Positions 7,853 through 17,084 are shown, counted from the first letter of the stretch. The stretch is 64,000 nucleotides of DNA from Stutzerimonas balearica DSM 6083 (GCF_000818015.1 NZ_CP007511.1:2156001-2220000); one strand, 5' to 3'. Translations and numbers: made by a program. Notes: generated by a model from the sequence alone, not told the origin.

Positions 7853-9169
7853 ATGCTTGGCCGTGCCAGCTGGAACGACAGCTTGATGCAGCGATACGGG
7901 CAGACGCGCCAGGCGACCTGCTGGTATCCCGGCCCCGGCGATCTGCGCGACCGCCTCTCCCCACTGGATCTGTTCCGCGCGCTGCGTGACAGTCGTCGTG
8001 CTCAGCGCCCGCTGGCGCTGTCGATCGAGGTCGATGACCTCGCCGGCGTCGTGCAGCAAACCCGGCAGATCGCCTGCCATCTTGGCCCGCGGCAACCCGT
8101 GGTGCAGCTCAGGTTGCGCCCCGGGCGCCTTGGCCTCGGTGCGCTGCCCGAACTGCTTGCGCATCTGCGCGACTGTTTCCACTTCTCCGAGCACGCCGTC
8201 TGCCTGGCCGAGGTGGAACTGGCGCATGCCGACTGGCCGCTGGTGGGCATGCTGCGCTCGCTTGGCTTCAGCCAGCTGAGCGTCGGTGTGCCTGACATGC
8301 ATGCCGGTGACGGCGGCTCGGTCGAGTATTTCCGCAGCGCCGCGCGCATCCGCGGCCTGCTCGAAGCCGCACGCGCCCTGCAGTTCGAGGCAATCAACGT
8401 CGACCTGGGCTACGGCCGCTCCTGGCAGACCGGCAGCAGCTTCGCGCGCAAGCTGGCCTCGATCATCGAACTCCAGCCCGATCGCGTCAGCCTGTTCGAC
8501 TACCGCTCACTGAGCATCGCCGGGCGCCTGCCCTCGCCCCGCCTGGGCCTGGCTTCACGCAGCGCCGCCCGGGACATGCATCGCCACGGCGTGGAGCAGC
8601 TGACAGCGGCCGGCTATCGCCTGCTCGGGCTGGGCTGCTTCGTGCTGCCGCATGACGAGCTCGCGCTGGCGCAGGAGAACGAGAGCCTGCGGCATGACGT
8701 GGCGGGCTACAGCACGACACCGGAAGGTACCGACCATCTGTCCCTCGGCGTCGGCGCCATCAGCCGCCTGGGCGACTGCTACGTGCAGTGCCTGCAGCAG
8801 CCGGCACGCTACCGCGAGGCGCTGCAGCAGGATCTGCTGCCGGTCTGGCGCGGCCTGCACGCCGCCCATGTCGACGGCTTGCGCCGGGCGATCTGCCAGG
8901 GCCTGATCTGCCAGGGGCGGCTCGATCTGCAGGCGCTGGACGCACGCTTCGGCGCCCAGGCGCAGCGATGGTTCGCAGCCACATGGCCGTTGCTGCGGCA
9001 GTTGCAGCGCGAGACCGTGCTCGAACTTTCGTCGCATGGCCTGATGCTGGCACCGGAGCACCAGCTGCTGCTACCGGGCCTCTGCGAAGCCCTCGTGCAG
9101 CCCCTGATTCCTGGCCTGGCCGCGCAGCCGAAACCGGACCAGCCGCGTCGTTGCGGTACCCACCGATAG
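7853..9169 (+). CDS. HemN-like protein lacking the radical-SAM cysteine motif
   Basis: The 438-aa product resembles oxygen-independent coproporphyrinogen III oxidase over most of its length: SVGVPDMHAG, LEAARALQFEAINVDLGYG, SFARKLASIIELQPDRVSLF, AGYRLLGLGCFVLPHDELA, LSLGVGAISRLGDCYVQ and a HemN-type C-terminus. HemN enzymes bind a [4Fe-4S] cluster through CxxxCxxC just after a YVHIPFC-like strand. Here the matching stretch (about residues 58-80, LSIEVDDLAGVVQQTRQ) has no such cysteines, and the RYTSYPTA-like N-terminal motif is degraded. It is unlikely to be a functional coproporphyrinogen oxidase; a haem-binding, regulatory or scaffold role is possible. The ATG has CCGGAGG upstream. No frameshift is seen. 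Confidence 0.8.
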   Translation: MLGRASWNDSLMQRYGQTRQATCWYPGPGDLRDRLSPLDLFRALRDSRRAQRPLALSIEVDDLAGVVQQTRQIACHLGPRQPVVQLRLRPGRLGLGALPELLAHLRDCFHFSEHAVCLAEVELAHADWPLVGMLRSLGFSQLSVGVPDMHAGDGGSVEYFRSAARIRGLLEAARALQFEAINVDLGYGRSWQTGSSFARKLASIIELQPDRVSLFDYRSLSIAGRLPSPRLGLASRSAARDMHRHGVEQLTAAGYRLLGLGCFVLPHDELALAQENESLRHDVAGYSTTPEGTDHLSLGVGAISRLGDCYVQCLQQPARYREALQQDLLPVWRGLHAAHVDGLRRAICQGLICQGRLDLQALDARFGAQAQRWFAATWPLLRQLQRETVLELSSHGLMLAPEHQLLLPGLCEALVQPLIPGLAAQPKPDQPRRCGTHR

Positions 9170-9185
9170 GCGGCGGTCATCGGTC

Positions 9186-9217
9186 GCAGCCTTTAGTCGA
9201 CTAGGCTGCTTTTTTTT
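9186..9217 (+). terminator. Rho-independent terminator after the HemN-like gene
   Basis: GCAGCC (9186-9191) pairs with GGCTGC (9204-9209); the loop contains the palindrome AGTCGACT, and a run of eight T follows at 9210-9217. Confidence 0.9.
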
Positions 9218-9266
9218 GCTCGGTAAGCTCTGGCACAGGCGTTAGGACAACGCACAGGAGTTCACC

Positions 9267-10025
9267 TTGATCCCGTCTGCACAACTCGCCGCGCTGCGCA
9301 ACGCGCGCCACCTGGTGGTCTTCACCGGGGCGGGCGTTTCCGCCGAAAGCGGTATTCCTACTTTTCGAGATTCGCTGACCGGCCTCTGGCAGCGTTTCGA
9401 TGCGGCCACACTGGCCACCCCCGAAGCCTACGAGCAGGATCCTGCCCTGGTCTGGGGCTGGTACGAATGGCGACGCATGCAGGTGCTGAAGGCACAGCCC
9501 AACGCTGCGCACCGCGCGATTGCCGCGCTGGTCCAGCAGGTGCCGCGCCTGACCCTGGTTACCCAGAACGTCGACGACCTGCACGAGCGCGCCGGCAGCA
9601 GCGATGTCATTCACCTGCACGGCAGCCTGCATCATCCGCGTTGCGTGGTCTGCAGCCGGCAGCCGAGCAAGCCCTTGCCGCCGCCGGACGAACCGCAGGA
9701 AGGCCGTCGCCTTCCGCCGCCGCGCTGCGAATACTGCGATGGCAAGCTGCGCCCGGGCGTGGTCTGGTTTGGCGAGAGCATGCCGGGCGGCGCGCTGGAC
9801 GATGCCTTTGCCGCTGCGCGGCATTGCGACGTGCTGATCTCCGTCGGCACCTCCGGCGTGGTCTACCCCGCGGCGGAAATGCCCGAGCGCGCCTGGCGCG
9901 CCGGCGCCACCGTGATCCACGTCAACCCGCAACCGAACGTCACCCACAGCGAGCGCGAGTACGCGCTCGGCGGTTCGGCGGGCGAAGTTCTGCCGCAGTT
10001 GTTCGAGGAGGCGTTCGGTCGCTGA
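9267..10025 (+). CDS. cobB: NAD-dependent protein deacylase, sirtuin (CobB-type)
   Basis: A 252-aa SIR2 protein that removes acyl groups from lysines using NAD. It has GAGVSAESGIPTFRD (NAD binding), TQNVDDLHERAG, catalytic His in VIHLHGSL, two zinc cysteine pairs (CVVC, CEYC) and VSVGTSG-like nucleotide contacts. WYEWRR contains the Y-x-x-R pair that in SIRT5/CobB-type enzymes recognises negatively charged acyl-lysines, so desuccinylation is plausible as well as deacetylation. It starts at TTG 9267, with AGGAG 6 nt upstream; no better in-frame ATG exists near the GAG motif. A terminator isolates it from the upstream gene. Confidence 0.93.
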   Translation: MIPSAQLAALRNARHLVVFTGAGVSAESGIPTFRDSLTGLWQRFDAATLATPEAYEQDPALVWGWYEWRRMQVLKAQPNAAHRAIAALVQQVPRLTLVTQNVDDLHERAGSSDVIHLHGSLHHPRCVVCSRQPSKPLPPPDEPQEGRRLPPPRCEYCDGKLRPGVVWFGESMPGGALDDAFAAARHCDVLISVGTSGVVYPAAEMPERAWRAGATVIHVNPQPNVTHSEREYALGGSAGEVLPQLFEEAFGR

Positions 10026-10032
10026 AGGCGCT

Positions 10033-11979
10033 TTACGTACGAACCTGGCGCTGCTGCAAGATGCGCGTGGCGCCCTGCACGCGGCCGGTGTACCAGAGCA
10101 CCCGGCTGACGCCGCGAGTCACGGCGACATAGGCCAGGCGCAAGCCCTCGTCGGCCATCGCCTCGTCATAACTGTTACCGAAGAATCCGCTGGCGGCGTA
10201 CAGCGCATTGCGCAGTGGGTGCGGTTCGCTCGGTAGGCAATCGTCGACGATGATGGCGACCTCGGCCTGCAGCCCCTTGGCCCGGTGGATGGTCATGGCC
10301 TTTACCGGCGGGCACGCCTGCAGCTGCCCCTGGATTGCCTGCAACGGCTCGTTACGCCGGCTGAGCAACAACACCGCGGTGCGGTCGGCGCCGGTACGCG
10401 ATGCCACATGCGTGCACTGCCGCTGGATCTCCTCGATCAGCGCGGGCAACTGCCGACGACTGTCGAAGCCGCTCACCAGCTTCACCCCGTAGTCGCCCGG
10501 CTGCATCGAACGGCCGGCGCGGCTGCGTTTGGCCTGCTTGAGCCGCACCTCGTCAAGCAGCGCCTCGGCGTCGCGTATCACCGGTTCGATGGAGCGATAG
10601 TTGGTTTCCAGCTTGAGCACCGTGCTCTTGGCCGAGCCCTTGCGCGGGAAGTGGCGATCGAAGTCGATGAACAGCTCCGGCGAACTGCCGCGCCAGCCAT
10701 AGATTGACTGCCAGTCATCGCCGATCGCCATCAGGCTGACCGCCTCGCTGCCCGCCAAAGCCCGATGCAAGGCCTGCAGCCAGCGCACGATCTGCGGCGA
10801 AATATCCTGGAACTCGTCGATCAACAGGTGCTGAAAGCGCTGCAGCGGCGCCGCCGCGACTGCGCCTTGCGTCAGGCGCTCGGTCAGTGCCGCGAAGGCC
10901 CGGTTGAACGTCGTCAGGCCCTTGCTCTCGAGCGTGGCGTAGAAGGCCTCGCGAAAGCGCGCCAGTGCCGCGACGAAGTCCTGCTCACGGGGTGTGCCTG
11001 GCAAGCGCTGCGTATCGAGGGTGGCAAAATCCAGCGCGATGCTCTCGCAGAACTCCAGCTGGGCGTGCAAGGCCTCGAACAACGGCTTGGCCTGGTACTC
11101 CCCGGCCAGGCGCAAAGTGTCCATCGGCGCCTTGGCATCCACGGGTGCCTGCCCGAGCAAGCGCCCTACCTGCTCGCGAAAGGTCGCGTCATCCCGGTAG
11201 AGCCGCTGGTAGACCTGCTTCAGCAAGCGCTGCTGCGCGCTGCGCAGACGCGCCGAGGCCAGCGGGTTGTCAGGCTCGCCCGGTGCGCGCTCATCCATCT
11301 GCTCGAACCAGCTCGGCTCGCCCAGTACCTCGCGGGCGAGCTGCGCCATGGCCGAATGAAAGGTCCGCACGCACTGGCGCGCCTGCGCGTCATCAAAGGG
11401 CGCCCCCCAGAACGCCAACACGCGGATCAGCTGCTCGCGCAGTTGCGCGCAAGAGGCATTGGTAAAGGAAATCACCGTGAGGCGCTCGACCGGCACCTGC
11501 AGGTGACAGAGCATGAACACCACCCGCAGCACCAGTGTCGTCGACTTGCCCGATCCGGCGCCGGCGAAGATGCGCGTCAGCGGGCTGTCGCAGAGAATCA
11601 TGCGCCACTGCTCATCCGACGGCGCGCAGATGACCCCGGCCTGTACCGCCTGCGCGGCACGTTCGCGCATCGCCGCTACCTGGCCTGGCGCGACCTCCAG
11701 CGCCCGGCTCGGGTAGATGCCTGCGCTACGGCGTGCGCCGCGTCCACCGCCAGGTTTGTCGGCTGCGGCCTTTTTCTCGGCTGTCGCCTTCTTGCCTTTG
11801 CGGCGCGGCGCGCCCGGCTTGGCGGTGGCTTCGCGCTTGCCCGCCCCCGTTTCGGCCGCCTTGGGCCAGCGGCGGAACAGCGCATCGTCCTCGCTTTTCA
11901 GGTAAGCCGTGGTGCGGGGAAAACAGCGGGAAAGCGCACCGGAAACCAGTGCCTTGTAGCGTCTGACGGTCGACAACAT
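10033..11979 (-). CDS. UvrD/Rep-family superfamily 1 DNA helicase
   Basis: A 648-aa ATP-dependent helicase. Motifs in order: GAGSGKST (Walker A), TVISFTNASCAQLREQL (Ia), LLIDEFQDISP (II, DEFQ), MAIGDDWQSIYGWRGS (III), LETNYRS (IV), TIHRAKGLQAEV (V) and LRLAYVAVTRGVSRVLW (VI). All catalytic motifs are intact. The N-terminus carries a Lys/Ala-rich low-complexity stretch (about 45-80) before the helicase core. It is shorter than UvrD or Rep (about 670-720 aa), so it is a distinct paralogue. The start is ATG 11979; a GTG two codons upstream is also possible, and no good Shine-Dalgarno is visible for either. Confidence 0.9.
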   Translation of the reverse strand: MLSTVRRYKALVSGALSRCFPRTTAYLKSEDDALFRRWPKAAETGAGKREATAKPGAPRRKGKKATAEKKAAADKPGGGRGARRSAGIYPSRALEVAPGQVAAMRERAAQAVQAGVICAPSDEQWRMILCDSPLTRIFAGAGSGKSTTLVLRVVFMLCHLQVPVERLTVISFTNASCAQLREQLIRVLAFWGAPFDDAQARQCVRTFHSAMAQLAREVLGEPSWFEQMDERAPGEPDNPLASARLRSAQQRLLKQVYQRLYRDDATFREQVGRLLGQAPVDAKAPMDTLRLAGEYQAKPLFEALHAQLEFCESIALDFATLDTQRLPGTPREQDFVAALARFREAFYATLESKGLTTFNRAFAALTERLTQGAVAAAPLQRFQHLLIDEFQDISPQIVRWLQALHRALAGSEAVSLMAIGDDWQSIYGWRGSSPELFIDFDRHFPRKGSAKSTVLKLETNYRSIEPVIRDAEALLDEVRLKQAKRSRAGRSMQPGDYGVKLVSGFDSRRQLPALIEEIQRQCTHVASRTGADRTAVLLLSRRNEPLQAIQGQLQACPPVKAMTIHRAKGLQAEVAIIVDDCLPSEPHPLRNALYAASGFFGNSYDEAMADEGLRLAYVAVTRGVSRVLWYTGRVQGATRILQQRQVRT

Positions 11980-12099
11980 GAACACACAAACAAGCCGAGA
12001 CGAAGGGGCCGGCTATGGTACGGCTTTTCCTTTCGGCTGGGCGGCGCTCCGTCGCCCAGCCGGTCGATTCGCCCGCCATGTCGGCCGGCTCAACGTTGC

Positions 12100-13131
12100 T
12101 CAGTTGCCCGCGACCTTGTCGCGGTCGTCCACTTGCAGCTGCGAGGCCAGAGCCAGCGAGAACTGCTGGGCGGCGCTCCAGCGCAGGTGGATCGCATCGA
12201 CGAAGCCGTCTTCCGGTGCCGACCATTCACGGTCGGCGTTCCAGTAGCGCCCGTCGGTACCCGCCAGTGCCTGCTCCAGGCGCCTGTCGAAGCCGCGAAC
12301 GAAGCTGCCGTCCGGGTCATAGGTCGATTTCCAGTCCGGATGCAGCGGGGTGGAGACGACCAGCAGCTTGCGCCCTTCGCTCTCTAGCCGCCCGGCCAGC
12401 CCGGCGAGCGCCTTGAAGCAGCCCGCATCCAGCGCCTCGGGCTTGCCGTAGAACAGCCCGCGGTCACCCTGCGGCTCGAGCGGCCCATCGCCGAAACGAC
12501 TGAACACCAGCGGGTCCCACTCGATCAGGTTGGCACGCTGGTCCTTGACCGTCAGCGAGTTGCGCAGCAGCGAGCGCGGGTCGAAGTACCGCAGGTAATA
12601 GGCCCAAGGCGAGACCTGGCCGTAGACGTAGGCATCGGCGTCCTGCCGATTGAAGACCGCATCCGGTACGCGCCAGCAGCCTGCGAAATCGATCGGATCG
12701 ACCACCATCACGACCAGGCGAATGGTCGGCTCGCGGTCGAGCAGCCAGTTGGCGACGTATGCGCTCTGGTTCGCGTGCAGGCCGCAGAAACCCGCATTCA
12801 GCGGTTGTGTTGCCAGCGACTGGGCCTTGAACACGCTGCTGTCGACGTGGCGCCAGGCGACCGACGAACCGACTACCAGCAGATCGGGTGCATAAACCGG
12901 GCGCTCACGCAGAAAGCTCAACTTCTCGTCCACGCACAGGCTGTTGGAAAACGCCGGTGGCGGCAGGTTGCCGGTGTTGTTCAGCAGCGCCAGCAGCAGC
13001 GCAAAACCGCCCAGCGCGCCCAGCGCGCCGGCAATCAGCGCTCCCAGGTAGCTGGCCGGTATGCCCGATGCGGCGCCCTGCGCCGGTTGTGCGACCCCCT
13101 TTCCCTTGGGAACCTCGGCGGCGCTTGCCAT
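12100..13131 (-). CDS. SGNH-type membrane-anchored acyltransferase/hydrolase partner of the MBOAT unit
   Basis: A 343-aa protein with one N-terminal membrane helix (about 27-52) and a periplasmic domain. Features resembling SGNH/AlgX/AlgJ-like proteins are VVGSSVAWRHVDSS (nucleophile candidate S89/S90) and DAIHL near the C-terminus (Asp-x-x-His dyad). It is the last gene of the minus-strand unit MBOAT, FkbH-like, carrier protein, SGNH, and starts 3 nt after the carrier protein stop. In alginate- and Dlt-type systems the equivalent protein completes acyl transfer to the glycan outside the cytoplasmic membrane; that role is inferred here. Confidence 0.75.
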   Translation of the reverse strand: MASAAEVPKGKGVAQPAQGAASGIPASYLGALIAGALGALGGFALLLALLNNTGNLPPPAFSNSLCVDEKLSFLRERPVYAPDLLVVGSSVAWRHVDSSVFKAQSLATQPLNAGFCGLHANQSAYVANWLLDREPTIRLVVMVVDPIDFAGCWRVPDAVFNRQDADAYVYGQVSPWAYYLRYFDPRSLLRNSLTVKDQRANLIEWDPLVFSRFGDGPLEPQGDRGLFYGKPEALDAGCFKALAGLAGRLESEGRKLLVVSTPLHPDWKSTYDPDGSFVRGFDRRLEQALAGTDGRYWNADREWSAPEDGFVDAIHLRWSAAQQFSLALASQLQVDDRDKVAGN

Positions 13132-13134
13132 GAT

Positions 13135-13383
13135 TTACCCCCTGTCGAGCTTGGCGCGGATCAGTTCGGCGAAGTGGCCGACGTTCTTCAGTGACTCGAG
13201 CTCGGCGGTGCGGAACTTGACGCCGAAGCGCTGCTCGGCGGCCACGATCAGCAGCACATGCGTCTGGCTGTCCCAGCCGTCGATGTCGTTTGCCGTGGTG
13301 TCGGGTGTGAGCACGATGTCGTCGTCATCGAACACGTCGCGAAACACCTCGGTAAGCGCGTTGAGAATGTCCTTTTCGTTCAT
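13135..13383 (-). CDS. Acyl carrier protein
   Basis: An 82-aa helical carrier protein. GWDSQTHV contains the Ser (S39) expected to carry 4'-phosphopantetheine; the usual DSL/DSM is replaced by DSQ. It is too divergent to be the fatty-acid AcpP. Its ATG overlaps the FkbH-like stop by 4 nt, so the two are translationally coupled, as expected if the FkbH-like enzyme loads this carrier. Its position beside an MBOAT gene is reminiscent of DltC. Confidence 0.9.
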   Translation of the reverse strand: MNEKDILNALTEVFRDVFDDDDIVLTPDTTANDIDGWDSQTHVLLIVAAEQRFGVKFRTAELESLKNVGHFAELIRAKLDRG

Positions 13384-15284
13384 GCCTGCACCTCGATGAA
13401 ATGGCGGGGTTGAATCGACTCGGCCAGCGAAAGGCGCCAGAAGGTGGCGTCATCGCCGGCACCGAGTGGGTGGGGATGCGACGCGAAGCCGAGCCGCGGG
13501 TAGTGTTCGGCGACCATGCCGTTGCGTTCGGCGGGCCGGTATTCACCGACCAGCGCCGCGTAGCCACGCGCGCGCGCGGCCTCGGCGAGCACCTGCAACA
13601 CGGCCTCCTCGACCTGCCGGCCGAGTACCCGGCAGCTCATCAGCCAGCTGTCGATCAACAGCTCGTCAGCGGCCAGCGCCTCGTGCGGAGCGGCCAGCAC
13701 GACGCTGATCAGGCCGTTGTCGCCGAACTTGTCGCGCAGGCGGATCGCCAGCGTTACCGCCGCCGGATCTTCGGCCAGGCGCTGCACTTCGGCTTCGCCG
13801 TAGCGCCGGGTGGTGAGGTTGAACTGGTTGGTCTTGTTCACCAGCTGAGTCGCGCGCGCCAGCTCGGCCGGGCCGATGGATGTGGCGGTGAGGACCATTT
13901 CCAGGCCGCGCAGGTAACCCTCCATGTCGGTGGCCTGGTTCAGCGCCTGCTTGCGTTCGGCGTTGGCGGCGTAACTCTGCGCCCGCGCCGAATCGTCCGC
14001 GGTGAACGACACCGCCTCGAAATAGCCGGCCGCGGCAATCCGCGCCGGGTAGTCGGCGACATCGTCGGGCAGCTCCGGCACCGCCACTTCGGGCAACTCG
14101 CGGCGCACGATGTCGCGCTCGGCGGGGTTGTCGTCGACGAAGACCAGGCTGTCCAGACCGATGTCGAGCATTGCGGCGATGCGTCTGAGGTTGCCGGCCT
14201 TGTCTTCCCAGTTGGCGACGAAGGCCGCGATGTCGCGGCGTCGGAGCGCCATTTCCACGTGCTCGAAGGCGGCTTCGGCGACGTGCGCATCGTTCTTGCT
14301 GCACACGGCAAGAATCACCCCGCGCTGGGCGAGCAGCGCCGCGTAGCGCTGAAACGCGACATAGGCTTCGCCGCTCGGGCTGCCGGCGCCGAGCTTGATG
14401 CCCTCCAGGCCATCATCGCCGATCACGCCGCCCCACAAGGTGTTGTCCAGGTCGAGCACCAGGCATTTGCGCGAAAGCCCGACGCTGGCCGCAGCCACCC
14501 GCGCCAGATGGTCGCCATACAGCGGCGCCATTTCCGGGCTGACCAGCTGCTTGGCCTGATGCCAGCGCGCCGGGTCGGCCAGGCCGTTGCCGTAGCTGCC
14601 GTCGGCCGCGTGCCAGGCCAGATCGAGCAGCAGCACGCCCTCTTCCCGCGCGGCCATGCGAATCGCCTCGTTCAGCCGCTGCACCAGGGCAAATGGCGCG
14701 GCGGGGACCTGCGCCTCGAACGAGCCGAACAGCGGCGGATCGACCGGTACCAGCGTCTGCTGCACCACCTGCGCGGCGAAGCGTTCATGCGCCCGGCGCC
14801 ACAGGCCGCGCAGCTCGTCAACCCGCGCGGCGATCGCCGCGTCGACCTCCTCGCGGCCGCTGGTCAGCGGCAGTTGCAGCGGCGCATCGCGCGCATCCAG
14901 CGCCAGCACCACCAGCTGGGGCGCGAAATCGGCCAGTTGCGGGTCGTCGAGCAGCAGCGCCTGCCGGTAGAGGCCATAGGGTGTGACGAACAGGGAAAGC
15001 GCCAGCCGCCGCTGCAGCCCGGCCACGCGAATCGCCGGCAGCAGGTGATCGACGGTGTGCGACGACAGCAAGGCGATGCGCAGCGGCGTGAAGCCCTGTG
15101 GCGCCGGCCCCTGCAGGCCCGCGGCGGCGAGCCGGTCGAGCTTGGCCGTCTGGGTGAAATCGCGGCGGTAGCCGGCCAGCCGCGCGGCCTGCTGCAACCG
15201 CGCGAGGGGGTCGGTTTCCTGTTTGGCTTGGCTGATCGCAGCGCCCATATCGGCGTGCGGCGGTAACCAGAGCAGCTGTTCCAT
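13380..15284 (-). CDS. FkbH-like HAD-IIIC enzyme (acyl/glyceryl loading of a carrier protein)
   Basis: A 634-aa three-part protein: an N-terminal SGNH-like region (about 65-260), a HAD phosphatase domain of subfamily IIIC with DLDNTLWGG (D278, D280 region), VCSKND and FVDDNPAER, and a C-terminal GNAT-like region (VNKTNQFNLTTRRY through RPAERNGMV). In polyketide pathways FkbH-family enzymes convert 1,3-bisphosphoglycerate to glyceryl-S-carrier protein. Here the immediate neighbours are a carrier protein, an MBOAT acyltransferase and an SGNH protein, not a polyketide synthase, so the product probably feeds glycan or surface modification. The acyl group (glyceryl or other) is inferred. Confidence 0.85.
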   Translation of the reverse strand: MEQLLWLPPHADMGAAISQAKQETDPLARLQQAARLAGYRRDFTQTAKLDRLAAAGLQGPAPQGFTPLRIALLSSHTVDHLLPAIRVAGLQRRLALSLFVTPYGLYRQALLLDDPQLADFAPQLVVLALDARDAPLQLPLTSGREEVDAAIAARVDELRGLWRRAHERFAAQVVQQTLVPVDPPLFGSFEAQVPAAPFALVQRLNEAIRMAAREEGVLLLDLAWHAADGSYGNGLADPARWHQAKQLVSPEMAPLYGDHLARVAAASVGLSRKCLVLDLDNTLWGGVIGDDGLEGIKLGAGSPSGEAYVAFQRYAALLAQRGVILAVCSKNDAHVAEAAFEHVEMALRRRDIAAFVANWEDKAGNLRRIAAMLDIGLDSLVFVDDNPAERDIVRRELPEVAVPELPDDVADYPARIAAAGYFEAVSFTADDSARAQSYAANAERKQALNQATDMEGYLRGLEMVLTATSIGPAELARATQLVNKTNQFNLTTRRYGEAEVQRLAEDPAAVTLAIRLRDKFGDNGLISVVLAAPHEALAADELLIDSWLMSCRVLGRQVEEAVLQVLAEAARARGYAALVGEYRPAERNGMVAEHYPRLGFASHPHPLGAGDDATFWRLSLAESIQPRHFIEVQA

Positions 15285-15317
15285 GCGAGCTCCTGTAGGG
15301 GTGGCTGAAGCCAGTCG

Positions 15318-16856
15318 TCAGAACTGGAAGTAGAGAAACTCGGTCGGCGCAACCGAAAAGGCGATCGCCAGGCCGAAGAAGCCGAGCACCCCGACCGCTA
15401 CGCCAATGGCCGGTGCCGGGCGCCACCAGGCAGCCGGCACCAGACGTTCGAGCCAGTGGCCCTCGGCGCGGAAGTTCAGCGCCGTGCGGAAGTGGCCCAT
15501 CCACTGCTCGACGTTCGGCATGCTCCAGACGAACAGCAGCAGCGCGCCGATCATGGCGAAGTCCGAGCGGTCCATCCGGGTGGTTTCCGGGCTGAGCCCG
15601 AGCATGCCGCTGAGCACGGCGAGCGCGGCCGGCACATCTGCCGAGCGGAAGAACACCATGGCGACCACCACGCAGCCAAAGGTCAACAGCACCGCAACGA
15701 CCTGATGCAGCGGGTTGTCGCTATCGACCTTCCAGCCCTGGCGCACCTTGTAGGCGCGCCAGCCATGCGCGACCACCAGGTAAAAGCCGTGCAGCAGGCC
15801 GAACACCACGAATTGCCAGCCTGCGCCATGCCAGACGCCGGAGACGAACATGGTGAACACCGTCGGGTAGGCGACCAGTGCGAGAAAGGTGCCGAGGGTC
15901 ATCTTGCCCCGCCGCGGCTGTGGCTTGCCGGCGGCCATGCGCGCGCGCGTCACTCGCAGCACGATGGGGTTGTAGATATAGGCGGTCAGGAAGCGCGTCA
16001 GCGTCATGTGCCAGCGCGACCAGTATTCGATGACGTTGCGTGCCTTGAACGGGCTGTTGAAATTCATCGGCAGGCGCACGCCGAACAGCAGCGCCAGGCC
16101 GATGGCCATGTCGCTGTAGCCGGAAAAGTCGAAGTAGATCTGCAGCGTGTAGGTCAGCGCCCCGGTCCAGGCATCGTAGAACGATGGAATCGCGCCGCTG
16201 GCCGCCACCTCGAAGATGGGAGTCGCCTTTTGCCCGAGCGTATCGGCGATCGCCACCTTCTTGAACAGCCCGAGCAGAAACACCGTGGCGCCCAGCGCGA
16301 TGAAATCGACCCGCGGGCGGAAGGTGGTGCGATTGTTGAACTGCTCGAGCATCTCGCCGTGGTGGGTGATGGGGCCGGCGATCAGCTGCGGGAAGAAGGT
16401 GATGAACAGGCAGTAGTTGACGAAGTCATGCTCCTGCACCTCGCCATCGTGTGCGTCGACCAGGTAGGCGATCTGCTGGAAGGTGAAGAAGGAAATGGCC
16501 AGCGGCAGGAGGATGTCCTCGATCTGCCAGCTGAATTCGAACACCGAATCCAGCGTGCCGAAGAGAAAGCCGGTGTACTTGAAATAGCCGAGCAGCAGTA
16601 CGTTGGCCGCCACACCGAACACCAGCACCGCACGCGACGGCCGGCGTACCAGAAAGCCGCCGAGCAGGTAGTTGAAGACCAGGCTTGCGCCCAGCAAGGG
16701 CACGTACAGCGGGTTCCACCAGCCGTAGAACACCAGCGAGGCGAGCACCAGCCACACCGCCGCCGCACGCTGCCGTCCGCTGCCGGCCAGGAGAATGAAG
16801 CCGAGAAGCACGATCGGCAGGAACACGCCGATGAACACTGCAGAATTGAAGAGCAT
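15318..16856 (-). CDS. MBOAT-family membrane O-acyltransferase (AlgI/DltB-like)
   Basis: A 512-aa polytopic membrane protein with more than ten hydrophobic segments. It has the MBOAT signatures FDFSGYSDMAIG, EYWSRWHMTLTRFL and the invariant His in SGVWHGAGW. Members move acyl groups across or onto cell-envelope polymers. ATG 16856 with AGGA upstream is preferred; an in-frame extension to 16967 has no membrane character and no ribosome site. It is the first gene of the four-gene unit. The FkbH-like gene starts 33 nt after its stop. Confidence 0.92.
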   Translation of the reverse strand: MLFNSAVFIGVFLPIVLLGFILLAGSGRQRAAAVWLVLASLVFYGWWNPLYVPLLGASLVFNYLLGGFLVRRPSRAVLVFGVAANVLLLGYFKYTGFLFGTLDSVFEFSWQIEDILLPLAISFFTFQQIAYLVDAHDGEVQEHDFVNYCLFITFFPQLIAGPITHHGEMLEQFNNRTTFRPRVDFIALGATVFLLGLFKKVAIADTLGQKATPIFEVAASGAIPSFYDAWTGALTYTLQIYFDFSGYSDMAIGLALLFGVRLPMNFNSPFKARNVIEYWSRWHMTLTRFLTAYIYNPIVLRVTRARMAAGKPQPRRGKMTLGTFLALVAYPTVFTMFVSGVWHGAGWQFVVFGLLHGFYLVVAHGWRAYKVRQGWKVDSDNPLHQVVAVLLTFGCVVVAMVFFRSADVPAALAVLSGMLGLSPETTRMDRSDFAMIGALLLFVWSMPNVEQWMGHFRTALNFRAEGHWLERLVPAAWWRPAPAIGVAVGVLGFFGLAIAFSVAPTEFLYFQF

Positions 16857-17084
16857 CTTCCTGACTCCCCCGGGTTTCCATGTGACCGACACCGGCTCCA
16901 AGGGAGCCTGGACCAATTCCGCAACGGGGCTCAGCCCGTATCGGGGCCTGAACCGTGCAGTCACCACCGACCCAGAAAGTGACAGGGAAGTGTGAGAGAA
17001 AGTTTCAGGCCCTCGACGAGCGCTTGATATTTGTCAGTAACGTCGTTCCACCACCCGACGAGAGGGCCGAAACGGCCTCTGGAC

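Noticed and set aside
10765..12387. Long plus-strand frame across the helicase and SGNH genes
   Set aside because: It spans two real genes and their gap and has Gln/Arg/Leu-rich low-information sequence.
13401..15266. Long plus-strand frame opposite the FkbH-like gene
   Set aside because: No recognisable motifs, and the opposite strand has the HAD catalytic motif and coupled start and stop codons with its neighbours.
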